A stretch of DNA of 64,000 nucleotides from JBJXGE01 sp046154185 (GCA_046154185.1 JBJXGE010000020.1:1-64000); one strand, 5' to 3'. Counted from the stretch's first letter, positions 15,629 through 25,231 are shown. Numbers and translations: made by a program. The notes: generated from the letters alone by a model not told the origin.

Positions 15629-17004
15629 GTCGGCTCGCGCCGCAATCGACGACCGCGACCGACGGTGCCGACAAACTTGCCGTCGCGCACGGCGACTTCG
15701 CCGCGCACTGTCACGACCTGTGGTCGGCCGTGCACAGAGAAACCTTCGAACGCGTTGTAGTCGATGTTCATCGCGTGACGCTTGGCCGAGATCGTGCCTT
15801 CAAACTTCGGATCGTAGACCACGAGATCGGCGTCGGCGCCGATCTGAATCGTGCCCTTCCGCGGATAAAGACCGAAGATCTTCGCCGCCTGCGTGCTCGC
15901 ACAGTCAACAAAAGTGTGGAGGTCGATGCGGCCCTCTTTGACGCCGGCGGTATAGAGCAAGTTCACGCGATCCTCGAGCGCCGGAATACCGTTCGGGATC
16001 TTCGTGAAGTCGCCCTTCCCCATCACCTTTTGGCCGCCGAAATCGAAGGGTGCGTGGTCGGTGGCGAGCGTGCTGATGAATCGTTGCCGCAGCGCGTTCC
16101 ACAGAATCTCTTGATTCCCGCGCTCGCGCAGCGGCGGTGACATCACGTACTTCGCGCCTTCGAAGCCCGGCCGTTCCGCGTAACTCTTATCGATGAGCAG
16201 ATACTGGATCAGCGTCTCGATCCACGCGTTGACGCCGTTCGCTTTCGCGCGCAACGCTTCGTCGAGCGCTTCCTTGCAGCTCAAGTGCACGACGTAGACG
16301 TGCGCGCCCGTGAGCGACGCAAACGTCATCAGGTGGCCGGTGCCTTCCGCCTCAACGATCGGCGGCCGCGAATGGTAGTGCCACTCGGGTCCCGTCTTCC
16401 CTTGCGCGAGCAATTGGCGCTGAAGCTCCAGCACGGCGTCGGCGTTTTCACAGTGCGCCGTCGTGATGACGCCGAGCTGCTTCGCAAGCGTAAGCGTGCC
16501 AAACAGCTCTTCGTCGCTGACGCCGAGCGCGCCTTTGTAGGCGAGGAATACTTTGAAAGAAGTCAGCCCTTCACTCGCGACGAGATGGCGCAGTTGCTCG
16601 GCGACCGCGCGGTCGTAGTGCGTCACTGCCATGTGATACGTGAAGTCGCACGCCGAACGCCCCGCGCTCTGCGCCTCCCAAGTTTCGAACGCGGCGCGAG
16701 GCGCTTCGCTTTGCCCCGGAATACAAAAATCGATGAAGCACGTCGTGCCGCCGATGAGCGCCGCGCGACTCGCGGTCTCGTAATTATCTTTCGAGAACGT
16801 GCCCATGAACGGCAAGTAGATATGTGTGTGCGGATCGATGAAGCCCGGGAATACGTACTTCCCGCGCGCGTCGATGACTTCGGCGCCCGGCACCGGCTGG
16901 ATGTCGCGCTCAATGCGGCGAATGGTCTCGCCATCGCACCAGATGTCGGCGACGTAGCGCTCCGACGCCGTGACGATTTCGCCATTCTTGATGAGGAGGC
17001 TCAT
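15622..17004 (-). CDS. hydA: Dihydropyrimidinase
   Basis: A 460-residue amidohydrolase. DPHTHIYLPF supplies the first two metal His; FKVFLAYKG holds the carboxylated Lys; TAHCENAD, VVHLSCKEA and ATDHAPF give the remaining ligands. These match D-hydantoinases/dihydropyrimidinases. It opens dihydrouracil or dihydrothymine to N-carbamoyl-beta-alanine or N-carbamoyl-beta-aminoisobutyrate. It is in a locus with preT-preA, a beta-ureidopropionase, a class III aminotransferase and mmsA, which fits the pyrimidine role rather than hydantoin metabolism. The end overlaps the 3' end of the EI24-like gene by seven bases. Confidence 0.92.
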   Translation of the reverse strand: MSLLIKNGEIVTASERYVADIWCDGETIRRIERDIQPVPGAEVIDARGKYVFPGFIDPHTHIYLPFMGTFSKDNYETASRAALIGGTTCFIDFCIPGQSEAPRAAFETWEAQSAGRSACDFTYHMAVTHYDRAVAEQLRHLVASEGLTSFKVFLAYKGALGVSDEELFGTLTLAKQLGVITTAHCENADAVLELQRQLLAQGKTGPEWHYHSRPPIVEAEGTGHLMTFASLTGAHVYVVHLSCKEALDEALRAKANGVNAWIETLIQYLLIDKSYAERPGFEGAKYVMSPPLRERGNQEILWNALRQRFISTLATDHAPFDFGGQKVMGKGDFTKIPNGIPALEDRVNLLYTAGVKEGRIDLHTFVDCASTQAAKIFGLYPRKGTIQIGADADLVVYDPKFEGTISAKRHAMNIDYNAFEGFSVHGRPQVVTVRGEVAVRDGKFVGTVGRGRRLRREPTH

Positions 17005-17028
17005 GGCTACCCTTCGGGACTACGGCGG

Positions 17029-18534
17029 TTACCCATCGCGATGCCAAATGTCGCCGTCGTCAACGCCGTGCCATCGCGAGGTCACGACTTTCTGGCGCGT
17101 GTAGAACTGAACACCTTCGCGACCTTGCATGTGCAGATCGCCGTAAAAGGACTGATCCCAGCCGCTGAACGGGAAGTACGCGAGCGGCGCCGGCACGCCG
17201 ACGTTGATCCCGACCATGCCCGCCTTCACGCGATGCGCGAACTCGCGCGCCGCGCGGCCCGACGAAGTGTAGATGCAGGCGCCATTGCCAAAAGCTTGAC
17301 GTCCCGCCGATTCGATCGCCGCATCGAGGTCGTCGAAACGCATGACATTGAGAACCGGGCCAAACGTCTCTTCGCGACAAATTTTCATCCGATCTTCGAC
17401 GTGATCGACAATGGTCGGTCCCAAGTAAAACCCGCCGGGCGCCGCGGCGACCTTGAGTCCGCGGCCATCGAGCAGCAACTTGGCGCCCTCGCGCACGCCC
17501 TCGTGCACGATGCCGCTGACTCGTTCCAGATGCTGCTGAGAAATCACTGCGCCCATTTGCGCGGCGGCATCGCGATCGGTTGGCCCGACGCGGAGACTGC
17601 GCGCGGCCGTCGCGAGCGGTGGCAAAAATTCCTGCGCCGCGCGACCGACAACGACCGCTGTCGAGCCGGCCATGCAACGTTGCCCCGCGCAACCGAACGC
17701 GCCATCGATCAGGCCCTCGACCGCCTTCGACACATCCGCGTCGGGCATCACGAACACGAAGTTCTTCGCGCCGCCGGCCGCTTGGACGCGCTTGCCGTGG
17801 CGCGTGCCCGTGTCGAATACGTATTTGGCGACGGGTGACGAGCCGACGAAGGATATCGCCCGCACGTCGGGATGCGCGAGGAGGGCGTCGACGCAGTCTT
17901 GTCCGCCATGCACGAGATTGAGCACGCCCTTCGGCAAGCCGGCTTCGATGAGAAGCTCGATGAGCCGCACGCTCGTGAGCGGCACCTTTTCACTCGGCTT
18001 GAGGATAAACGTGTTTCCGCATGCGATGGCGAGCGGATACATCCACATGGGCACGAGCGCGGGAAAGTTGTAGGGACAAATACCGACGCAGACTCCGACC
18101 GGTTGTCGAATCGTGTGGCAATCGATGCCGCGCGCGATGCCCGCGAGGCTCTCGCCTTTTAAAAGCTCGGGCGCGCCGCACGCGTACTCGACAACTTCAA
18201 TGCCACGGCGCAAGTCGCCGCGCGCCTCGGTCAACGTCTTGCCGTGTTCGCGCGTGATCCCGCGCGCGAGATCCTCGAAGCGATCCTCGAGGAGCGCCTT
18301 GTAGCGAAACAACACCCGCGCGCGCTCGATCGGCGGCGTTTCCATCCACGCCGGAAACGCGGTGAGCGCCGCCTTCACGGCGGCGTCGACGACGTCGGGC
18401 CCGCACCAAGGCGTGTGCGCGATGACTTCGCCCGTCGACGGATTGAAGACCGGCGACGTGCGCGCCACGCGCGGCGTGGTCCATTCGTTGTCGATGAGAA
18501 TCGGACAAAAGCTCGGTGCAATCTGACTCGACAT
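17029..18534 (-). CDS. mmsA: Methylmalonate-semialdehyde dehydrogenase (CoA-acylating)
   Basis: A 501-residue aldehyde dehydrogenase. Motifs: PYNFPALVPMWMYPLAIACG, LKPSEKVP, FVGSSPVAKYV, and GCAGQRCMAGS with the catalytic Cys. The VGVCVGICPYNFP and QRCMA signatures are those of MmsA (ALDH6), which converts malonate or methylmalonate semialdehyde plus CoA to acetyl-CoA or propionyl-CoA. In this locus it would take the semialdehydes made by the aminotransferase from beta-alanine or beta-aminoisobutyrate. The gene is 24 bases upstream of hydA on the same strand and probably shares a transcript. Confidence 0.92.
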   Translation of the reverse strand: MSSQIAPSFCPILIDNEWTTPRVARTSPVFNPSTGEVIAHTPWCGPDVVDAAVKAALTAFPAWMETPPIERARVLFRYKALLEDRFEDLARGITREHGKTLTEARGDLRRGIEVVEYACGAPELLKGESLAGIARGIDCHTIRQPVGVCVGICPYNFPALVPMWMYPLAIACGNTFILKPSEKVPLTSVRLIELLIEAGLPKGVLNLVHGGQDCVDALLAHPDVRAISFVGSSPVAKYVFDTGTRHGKRVQAAGGAKNFVFVMPDADVSKAVEGLIDGAFGCAGQRCMAGSTAVVVGRAAQEFLPPLATAARSLRVGPTDRDAAAQMGAVISQQHLERVSGIVHEGVREGAKLLLDGRGLKVAAAPGGFYLGPTIVDHVEDRMKICREETFGPVLNVMRFDDLDAAIESAGRQAFGNGACIYTSSGRAAREFAHRVKAGMVGINVGVPAPLAYFPFSGWDQSFYGDLHMQGREGVQFYTRQKVVTSRWHGVDDGDIWHRDG

Positions 18535-18546
18535 GATCTCACTCCG

Positions 18547-18906
18547 TCAGGTTTCGGATGGGCGACGCGTCAGTCGCTTTGCAAGTTTCTTGCGCGCCGC
18601 TACCGCCTTCACACGTGCGCGCGCCTGCGCGGCTTTCGCTTCCCGACTCTCGTGCCACCAATCGTAAAGTAGCGCTGCGACGCCACCAATTCCGTAGTAG
18701 CTGTGTAGTTGCTCGTTAGCCTTCATGAGTCTCCCGACCTGCTTTCGCCAAACTCGATGCGACTTGCGTCGGGTAGCGCGCACAATTTCCTCGAGCTCGC
18801 CGCTATCGAGCCACATGCCGTGATCCAGGCAGATATCCACTGTGAAGTCGAACTTCGTCTCCTCGCTCATGGCCTGCTGGCATTCGGGACAAAGTCGTCG
18901 CGCCAT
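18547..18906 (-). CDS. Zinc-ribbon (zf-TFIIB type) protein
   Basis: A 119-residue protein. An N-terminal zinc ribbon is formed by CPECQQAM and the IDICLDHGMWLDSGELEEI segment, the typical CPxC...CxxHGxWLDxGE pattern of zf-TFIIB domain proteins. The remaining basic part has a hydrophobic stretch (YYGIGGVAALLYDWW) and a very Lys/Arg-rich tail. It sits between mmsA and the TPR gene with short gaps. Its function is unknown, and its presence in a pyrimidine operon is not explained by the sequence. Confidence 0.8.
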   Translation of the reverse strand: MARRLCPECQQAMSEETKFDFTVDICLDHGMWLDSGELEEIVRATRRKSHRVWRKQVGRLMKANEQLHSYYGIGGVAALLYDWWHESREAKAAQARARVKAVAARKKLAKRLTRRPSET

Positions 18907-18926
18907 CGCTGGAACTCACTCTCTCC

Positions 18927-20561
18927 TCACCAGGGCTGACAAGCGCACGATGACTTGAGCTCGAAAGTCGCCTTCTGCCAGGCGCGCGTGAAGCGATCGC
19001 GCGCAAGTTTGGCATCGGCGCCGGCGCCGCGCGCTTCCAAGCAGTGAACGAGACCGTAGAGCGCCCAGCCGTTTTCGGGGTTGCGTGTCAGGTCGTCGCG
19101 AAACACGGCTTCGGCCTCGAGATGTCGTATCGCCTGGACTAAGAGCGCGCCGAGCGCGTGGCGCACGGGTTGGATCCAATCCGGCGGCTCGTCGTAAATG
19201 ATCTGGTCCTCGAGTTCGGCGGCGTGGCGCAGAAGCGCAAACGACTCATCGTGGCGCCGTTCACGAAACGCGAGTTCGCCGCGGAGCATGTGATGGGCGA
19301 TCTCGAAGATCGTGCTCGCTGGATTGAGTCCAATATGGATGCTCTCGTTTACAACGCCACGCGCGCGCTCAAACTCTGCGAGTTCCCGCTGCGCCCGCGC
19401 GATGTCGCCGAGCGCCGACGCGGCGAGCCCGCGCGCATAATGCCAAAACGCAATCGACACCGGGTAATGACTCGCCGGACGCGGCTCGGCGAGAAGCTCT
19501 TCCCATTTGCCGAATCGCACGAGCACGTGCGTGCGCATGGCGAGGAATCCATCCGTGAGCGCGGCTTCGCGCTCGAGGTAGTCCGAGGGAATACGCGTGA
19601 AGAGGGCGTCCGCCGCGCGCAACGCATCCTCAAAACGCCCCGCCATCATGTGCGAGTACGACAAGAAGTGATAATTGTGCAGACGATAGAAGTGGTAGAT
19701 GTTGTGCGTTGCCGAGCGCGCGAGATAGGCATCGTCGGCGGCTATGGCTTGCTCGTTTGAAAGCGCGGCATCCGTGTAGCGACCGACCCGCGTGTAGATA
19801 TGCGATGGCATGTGGACGAGATGCGACGCGCCCGGCACTAACGAGCGCAGACGATCGGCGGCGGCGACGGCGCGCTCCGGCGACTTCGAAGCCTCGACCG
19901 CGTGGATGTAGAGATGGCAGGCGCCCGGGTGATCGGGAGCTTGTCGCAAGACACCTTCTAGCACTTGCACGATGCTATCGGTCGAGCCCTTCGATTTGCC
20001 GTCTCGCGTGTACAAATCCCAAGGCTGGAGATCCATCAGTGATTCGGCGTAGAGGGTCGCGACGTCGAAGTCGTTCGGGAATCGTTCATAGACTTCCGCC
20101 ATCGCGCGCGCGTAGTCTTCGTCGAGCGCGCGGCGATCCGCGCTGTAGGTCGGCGCGTAGCGCCGCGCCATCGCATCGATGAGCGCCCGCTCCACGTCGC
20201 TGGCGCCGGACTTCAGCTTTTGCGTTTCTTCGACCGCGGCCCAGGCGGCGCGCGAGTGCGCTTCGTCGAGCATTGGACTATTGATGTGGGGACCGTTCAC
20301 GAGCGCGACGCCCCACCACGCGAGCGCCATGGTCGGATCGAGACGCGCCGCTTCGCGGAACGAACGATCGGCCTCGTCGTAATTAAACGCGTACGCGAGC
20401 AAAAGCCCTTCGGAGAAAAACTCGCGCGCCGGTTTCGACACGGTCGTGACGGCGCGAGTGTACGAGCCGAGATCTCCAAAGAGTTGCGGGCGGACGCCAG
20501 ACGTCGTGTGACAGCCGACACAAGCCAGTACCGCAAGGAGAATCAGAAGTCGCGGACGCAC
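18927..20561 (-). CDS. TPR-repeat lipoprotein
   Basis: A 544-residue protein with a lipobox (LACVGC) at the end of a short signal. The body consists of tetratricopeptide-type helical pairs, for example FFSEGLLLAYAFNYDEADRS, FREAARLDPTMALAWWG and LVPGASHLVHMPSHIYTRVG. The PSHIY motif and the placement of the repeats match a family annotated as TPR-repeat proteins in many bacteria. It is probably exported and involved in protein interaction. It is the second of two genes, with the zinc ribbon, that have no obvious enzymatic role in the pyrimidine locus. The gap to preA is 91 bases. Confidence 0.85.
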   Translation of the reverse strand: MRPRLLILLAVLACVGCHTTSGVRPQLFGDLGSYTRAVTTVSKPAREFFSEGLLLAYAFNYDEADRSFREAARLDPTMALAWWGVALVNGPHINSPMLDEAHSRAAWAAVEETQKLKSGASDVERALIDAMARRYAPTYSADRRALDEDYARAMAEVYERFPNDFDVATLYAESLMDLQPWDLYTRDGKSKGSTDSIVQVLEGVLRQAPDHPGACHLYIHAVEASKSPERAVAAADRLRSLVPGASHLVHMPSHIYTRVGRYTDAALSNEQAIAADDAYLARSATHNIYHFYRLHNYHFLSYSHMMAGRFEDALRAADALFTRIPSDYLEREAALTDGFLAMRTHVLVRFGKWEELLAEPRPASHYPVSIAFWHYARGLAASALGDIARAQRELAEFERARGVVNESIHIGLNPASTIFEIAHHMLRGELAFRERRHDESFALLRHAAELEDQIIYDEPPDWIQPVRHALGALLVQAIRHLEAEAVFRDDLTRNPENGWALYGLVHCLEARGAGADAKLARDRFTRAWQKATFELKSSCACQPW

Positions 20562-20652
20562 CGAAGCATCCTCACTTTCGTAAGACTAGAAGGAACGGAG
20601 CCAGTAGTTTGCCTGCCCGCCGCGAAACTTCCACGTTTTGTACGCGCTCTTC

Positions 20653-21963
20653 CTATGGGTGCGGCGGAATGGGATCCATCGCGCCGCGCGCAAGACGCTC
20701 TTGGTATTGCTGCCAACTCATCGGAGGCTTGCCAGTATCGATCGGCGCCATTTCTATGCAGCCGTCCACCGGGCAGACCAGCGTGCAGAGATTGCAACCG
20801 ACGCAGTCGGCCTCGCGAACTTGCGGGATCGGCTTTCCCGGCACGCGGCCGGGACCGAGCCCATAGCCGTCGGGTGCAATCAAGTCGATGGCCTGGTGCG
20901 CGCCATCCTCGCACGCGACGTAACAAAGATTGCAGCCAATGCAGGTCGCGTGGTCGATGCGCGCGACGCGTTTGTAATTGAGATTGAGCTGCTCCCAATT
21001 TCCCAGTTTGTCGACCGCGCGACCGACGACCGCGCGAGTCGACGCCAGCCCCTTTTGATCGAGGTAGTCGCTGAGCCCTTCGATGAGCTCGGCGACGATG
21101 CGAAAACCGTAGTGCATGATCGCCGTGCAGACTTGCACGTTGGTCGCTCCGAGGGCGATGAACTCGGCGGCATCGCGCCACGTCGCGATGCCGCCGATTC
21201 CGGAGATCGGCAACGCGACCTGCGGATCGGCCGCGCACGCGTGCACCATGTTGAGCGCGATCGGCTTCACGGCCGGCCCACAGTAACCGCCGTGCGTGCT
21301 GCGACCATCGACGAGCGGCTCGGCGACAAACGTATCGAGGTTCACCTGCGTGATCGAATTGATGGTATTGATCAGCGAGATCGCGTCGGCGCCGGCGCGG
21401 CGCGCGGCGCGCGCCGCGTGTGTCACGTTGGTGATATTCGGTGTCAGTTTGACAATCACCGGGATGCGCGCGGCCTCCTTCACCCAGCCGACGATCGTCT
21501 CGATGACGTCGGGATTCTGGCCGACCGCCGATCCCATGCCGCGCTCGCACATGCCATGCGGACAACCAAAATTGAGTTCGACACCGTCGGCGCCGCTCGC
21601 GGCCGCGCGCGCCAGATATTCGTGCCAGTTTTCGCGCGTGTCGGTCATGAGCGACGCGATCACTGCGCGGTCCGGCCAACGCTTCTTCACCTCGGAGATC
21701 TCGCGAAAGTTCGTCTCCGGCGCGCGGTCCGTGATGAGTTCGATATTGTTGAACCCCACCATGCGCGCGCTACCGAGATGCATCGCGGAGTAACGCGACG
21801 CCGTGTTGACGATCGGCTCGCCGATCGTCTTCCAGACAATGCCGCCCCAACCCGCTTCGAACGCGCGATGCGCCTGATACGCCGTGTTCGACGGCGGACC
21901 GGACGCGACCCAAAATGGATTCGGCGAGTGAATGCCGCAAAACTCGTTGTGGAGGTCAGCCAT
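20653..21963 (-). CDS. preA: NAD-dependent dihydropyrimidine dehydrogenase subunit PreA
   Basis: A 436-residue protein. Residues 1-300 are a dihydroorotate-dehydrogenase-like TIM barrel (SGPPSNTAYQAHRAFEAGWG, VELNFGCPHGMCERGMG with the catalytic Cys, ISGIGGIATWRDA). The C-terminus has two 4Fe-4S motifs: CIGCNLCYVACEDG and CVGCNLCTLVCPVDGC. It reduces uracil and thymine with electrons passed on from PreT. ATG 21963 was chosen over the longer open frame because it fits the family N-terminus (MADLHNEFCG) and overlaps the preT stop by eight bases. It is translated in the same direction as preT, immediately downstream. Confidence 0.93.
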   Translation of the reverse strand: MADLHNEFCGIHSPNPFWVASGPPSNTAYQAHRAFEAGWGGIVWKTIGEPIVNTASRYSAMHLGSARMVGFNNIELITDRAPETNFREISEVKKRWPDRAVIASLMTDTRENWHEYLARAAASGADGVELNFGCPHGMCERGMGSAVGQNPDVIETIVGWVKEAARIPVIVKLTPNITNVTHAARAARRAGADAISLINTINSITQVNLDTFVAEPLVDGRSTHGGYCGPAVKPIALNMVHACAADPQVALPISGIGGIATWRDAAEFIALGATNVQVCTAIMHYGFRIVAELIEGLSDYLDQKGLASTRAVVGRAVDKLGNWEQLNLNYKRVARIDHATCIGCNLCYVACEDGAHQAIDLIAPDGYGLGPGRVPGKPIPQVREADCVGCNLCTLVCPVDGCIEMAPIDTGKPPMSWQQYQERLARGAMDPIPPHP

Positions 21964-23419
21964 GGCGCGCCTTGTCGTGATACTGGCGTTCGAGTTCGCC
22001 AACGCGCGTCGAGCTCGCGAGCCCGGCGTCGCGCGGGCTCCCGGCGACGCCGTGGCGCGTCGTCTGTACGGGCCCGGCAATCGCCGCGCCCGTGAGAGAC
22101 GCGTGGATGCCGCGCGCGGCGCGCTTGCCATCGGCGACGGCGTCGACGACTTCTGAGCCGCCGTTCGCGACATCGCCGCCCGCAAAAACACGCGCGCGAC
22201 TCGTGCGCCCGGTCGCAAAATCACGCACGACCGCGCCGTTCGAGTCGAGCTCGACACCGGGAAGATGGCGTGCGAGCCAAGCGCGTTGTTTCTCCTGTCC
22301 CAGCGCCTTGATCACCAGATCGCATTCGAGCGTGAATTCCGAATTGGGCACGACACGCAACCCGCCATCGTCGCTCGCCGCGGTGCGCGCGAGTTTGAGT
22401 CCGACGACGTGCCCGTCGCGCGCCAGAATCTCAACGGGCGTCGCATGAAAGACAAACTCGCACGCCTCGCGCTTGGCGAGCTCGTACTCGAATGCGTACG
22501 CCGACATCTCGGCGGGCCCGCGGCGATAGACGATGGTCGCGGTCGTCGCGCCGAGTCGGCGCGCCTGCGTCACCGCATCGATCGCGGTATTGCCGCAGCC
22601 GATCACCGCGACGCGCGCGCCGATCGGGATCTCATGAAGCGGTCGAATGTGAAGCTCGCGGATGAACGCGAGCGCTTCGACGACTTCCGGCAACCCCTCG
22701 CCGGGGATTCCGAGTCGTTGTGTGCTGCCGAGCCCGACGCCGACGAACAGCGCGTCGAACTCGCGTTCAAGAGTTTCGATCGTCACGTCGTTGCCGACAT
22801 CGACGCCCGTGCGAATCTCGACGCCGAGGCTCGCGACGAGCGCGACCTCGGCGAGACTCACGGCGGGCGTCATCTTGTAGTAGGCGATGCCGTAGGTGTT
22901 GAGTCCCCCCGCGCGCGGGCTCCGTTCGAAGATCACGGCGCTATGACCGAGCCGCGCGAGTTCCGCGGCGCAACTCAGGCTCGCCGGTCCCGCGCCGATC
23001 AGCGCGACGCGCTTCCCGGTTTTCTGCGCCGACGCCGACAACACGCGAATCCCGCGGTCGTAAACATGATCGGTCGCGAAGCGCTGGAGTCGACCGATCT
23101 TGATCGGCTTCTGATCGCGATCGAGCAACACGCACGCGCCTTCGCACAACACTTCGGTCGGGCACACGCGTGCGCAACTCGCGCCGAGCACGTTGGCCGT
23201 CAAAATCGTGCGCGCCGCACCGACTGTGTTGCCAAGCGCAATGCGTTTGATGAACGCCGGCACGTCGATGCCGGTCGGACAAGCGTGGATGCAGGGTGCG
23301 TCAAAACAATAGAGACAACGCTCGGCTTCGACACGCGCTTCCTGCGGGCCGTAACACGGCTCGATCTCGGCCATATTCGCGAGCGCGGTGTGCGCATCGA
23401 GTTTCGGTCGGAGCTGCAT
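21956..23419 (-). CDS. preT: NAD-dependent dihydropyrimidine dehydrogenase subunit PreT
   Basis: A 487-residue GltD-like flavoprotein. N-terminal Cys motifs (CLYCFDAPCIHACPTGID, ANVLGASCARVCPTEVLCEG) bind 4Fe-4S clusters. The FAD site VALIGAGPASLSCAAELARL and the NAD site ARVAVIGCGNTAIDAV are intact, as is VFAGGDVANGG near the end. It oxidises NADH and feeds electrons to PreA. ATG 23419 has AGGAG nine bases upstream; the longer frame begins inside the upstream aminotransferase tail. The last 30 residues are Arg-rich and atypical. Confidence 0.93.
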   Translation of the reverse strand: MQLRPKLDAHTALANMAEIEPCYGPQEARVEAERCLYCFDAPCIHACPTGIDVPAFIKRIALGNTVGAARTILTANVLGASCARVCPTEVLCEGACVLLDRDQKPIKIGRLQRFATDHVYDRGIRVLSASAQKTGKRVALIGAGPASLSCAAELARLGHSAVIFERSPRAGGLNTYGIAYYKMTPAVSLAEVALVASLGVEIRTGVDVGNDVTIETLEREFDALFVGVGLGSTQRLGIPGEGLPEVVEALAFIRELHIRPLHEIPIGARVAVIGCGNTAIDAVTQARRLGATTATIVYRRGPAEMSAYAFEYELAKREACEFVFHATPVEILARDGHVVGLKLARTAASDDGGLRVVPNSEFTLECDLVIKALGQEKQRAWLARHLPGVELDSNGAVVRDFATGRTSRARVFAGGDVANGGSEVVDAVADGKRAARGIHASLTGAAIAGPVQTTRHGVAGSPRDAGLASSTRVGELERQYHDKARHG

Positions 23420-23511
23420 GACGTGGCACTCCTCACAGAAAGGGGCAGCGTAGCGCCGGGCAAGCGAACCATCCAGATCGTCGACCGAGGCCGAAGCGGT
23501 ACGCGGCTTGT

Positions 23512-24858
23512 TCAATCCCGCGCGAGCGCGCATCCGAACGCCGCCACGAGGAAATCCGCGTCGGCGCGCGTGATGCAAAGCGGCGGCTTGATGCGGATCA
23601 CGTTGCCCGCGAGGCCGCCCTTTCCAAGGAGAAGGCCGAGCGTGCGAGCGCGCTCGAGGACCTGCGCAGCTTCGGTGTTAGCGGGTTCGCGCGTTTGGCG
23701 GTCCCGCACCAGTTCGACGCCGATCATGAGGCCGCGGCCGCGGACGTCGCCGATGAGGGTGTGCTCCTCCTTGAGCTCGCGCAAGCGCGCGAGCAAATAG
23801 CCGCCGACATCGTGCGCATTTTCTTGGAGGCGCTCTTCCTCGATGATTTCGATCACGGTCTTGCCGATGGCGCTCGACACGGGGTTGCCGGCATACGTGT
23901 TGAAATGAATGCGCCGCGCGAGCGTTTCGGCGATCTCGCGACGCGTGACGACGGCGGCGAGCGGCGCGCCGTTACCGATGCCCTTCGCCATGGTGACGAT
24001 GTCGGGCACGACTCCCTGCGCCATGAAACCCCAAAAATTTTCGCCGGTGCGGCCGAATCCGGTTTGCACTTCATCGCTGATCGCTAATCCGCCGGCGGCC
24101 CGGACGATCTCGAACGCGCGCGCGAGATAACCGTCGGGATAGACCACGACGCCGCCGACGCCTTGAATCGATTCCGCGATGAAGCCGGCGACGCGGCCGG
24201 ACGTCGCCGTGTCGATGAGATCCTGGAGGTCGTTGGCGTATTTTGCCGCGGCGTGCGGCTCGTCAGCGCGCCACGCGCCGCGATAGACATCGGGACAAAG
24301 CGCGTGGTGAACGCCGAAGGAATGCGCGACGCCGAACTTCCACTTGCTGTTCGCGGTCAACGCCATCGCCGAGGCCACGCCGCCGTGATAGCCGTTTCGT
24401 AACGCGAGCATGTCGTAGCTGCCGGTGTATAGGCGCGACATGAGCATCGCGAGATCGTTGGCTTCCGAGCCCGAGTTGACGAAATAACAAACGTTCAACT
24501 CGCCGGGCAACTTTGCCGCGAGCCGCTGACCGTACTCGCCGACCGTCGGATGCAAGTAGATCGTGGTGGAATGTTGCAGGGTCGCGAGCTGGCGGCTCGC
24601 GACCTCGACAATTTTCGGATGGCAATGTCCGACGCTGACCGTCGCGATTCCGGCGAAGCCATCGAGATAGCGCCGCCCTTGTTCGTCATAGACATACTGA
24701 CGATGCCCTTCGACGATCATGAGAGGCTGCTGATAGTAGGTGATCAATCCGGGCGTGAGATAACGGCGTCGTAGTTCCAGCGCTTCCGCGGCTGAAATCC
24801 CGGTGTATCGCTTCGGTTGATGCGCGACCGCGGGTAGCTCGGGCGGTTTTCGTTTCAT
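23512..24858 (-). CDS. Class III PLP-dependent aminotransferase (AGXT2/beta-alanine transaminase type)
   Basis: A 448-residue enzyme. PLP-fold motifs: VNSGSEANDLAMLMSR, GYHGG, ISDEVQTGFGRTG and VTMAKGIGNGAPL with the Lys that binds PLP. The sequence, especially ATLQHSTTIYLHPT and GDVRGRGLMIGVELV, resembles alanine-glyoxylate aminotransferase 2. In this locus it probably transaminates beta-alanine or beta-aminoisobutyrate, the product of beta-ureidopropionase, to the semialdehyde taken by MmsA. This is an inference from position. It is the first gene of the minus-strand run that goes on to preT and preA. Confidence 0.88.
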   Translation of the reverse strand: MKRKPPELPAVAHQPKRYTGISAAEALELRRRYLTPGLITYYQQPLMIVEGHRQYVYDEQGRRYLDGFAGIATVSVGHCHPKIVEVASRQLATLQHSTTIYLHPTVGEYGQRLAAKLPGELNVCYFVNSGSEANDLAMLMSRLYTGSYDMLALRNGYHGGVASAMALTANSKWKFGVAHSFGVHHALCPDVYRGAWRADEPHAAAKYANDLQDLIDTATSGRVAGFIAESIQGVGGVVVYPDGYLARAFEIVRAAGGLAISDEVQTGFGRTGENFWGFMAQGVVPDIVTMAKGIGNGAPLAAVVTRREIAETLARRIHFNTYAGNPVSSAIGKTVIEIIEEERLQENAHDVGGYLLARLRELKEEHTLIGDVRGRGLMIGVELVRDRQTREPANTEAAQVLERARTLGLLLGKGGLAGNVIRIKPPLCITRADADFLVAAFGCALARD

Positions 24859-24989
24859 GGCGTCAGACTTTCCGGATGAGACTCACGACTCGCAGCCCGC
24901 GACTAGTAGAACGAAAATGCGCGGGCAAATCCAACATCCGCATCGCGCGCGCGTGTCGCGCGTGCGCGATGACCAGTCGCGCTAGTGCT

Positions 24990-25019
24990 TTGACGAATCG
25001 CACACGAATGGTGTATCTT
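24990..25019 (+). promoter_or_regulatory. Sigma70-type promoter of the 33-aa gene
   Basis: TTGACG (24990-24995) and TATCTT (25014-25019) are spaced by 18 bases, a good housekeeping promoter match, and lie 33 bases before the ATG of the small Lys-rich gene. The ribosome-binding region AAAGAAAGGGGCGG follows. Confidence 0.6.
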
Positions 25020-25051
25020 TCCGACCAACCTCAAAGAAAGGGGCGGAAGTC

Positions 25052-25153
25052 ATGGCAAAGGGACAAGAGAAGAAGAAAGAAGTGAAGAAGAAACCGACGA
25101 AGACCTTGAAGGAAAAGCGCGCCGAGAAGCAGGCCAAGAAGGCCGCGAAGTAG
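25052..25153 (+). CDS. Small Lys-rich protein
   Basis: A 33-residue protein, over half of it Lys or Glu, with sequence blocks such as KKKEVKKKPTKTLKEK and a C-terminal AKKAAK. Short proteins starting MAKGQEKKKEVKKKP are found in many bacteria, but their role is not known to me. It has its own promoter, a ribosome-binding site (AAAGAAAGGGGCGG) and a downstream hairpin, so it is a real, probably monocistronic gene. It lies between the aminotransferase gene and the beta-ureidopropionase gene, both on the other strand. A nucleic-acid or ribosome-binding role is only a guess from charge. Confidence 0.75.
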   Translation: MAKGQEKKKEVKKKPTKTLKEKRAEKQAKKAAK

Positions 25154-25172
25154 TTTCCGCGCTGCGCATCTC

Positions 25173-25217
25173 AGCGATCACGATTCTAGCCGCCCGCGCG
25201 GTCAGTATCGTGATCGC
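25173..25217. terminator. Hairpin between convergent genes
   Basis: AGCGATCACGAT (25173-25184) pairs perfectly with ATCGTGATCGCT (25206-25217), with GC-rich bases in the loop that can pair further. It lies 19 bases after the small Lys-rich gene and 14 before the convergent end of the beta-ureidopropionase gene, so it could stop transcription from both sides. The T-rich run is weak (TTGCGTTTC). Confidence 0.6.
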
Positions 25218-25231
25218 TTGCGTTTCAGCGC

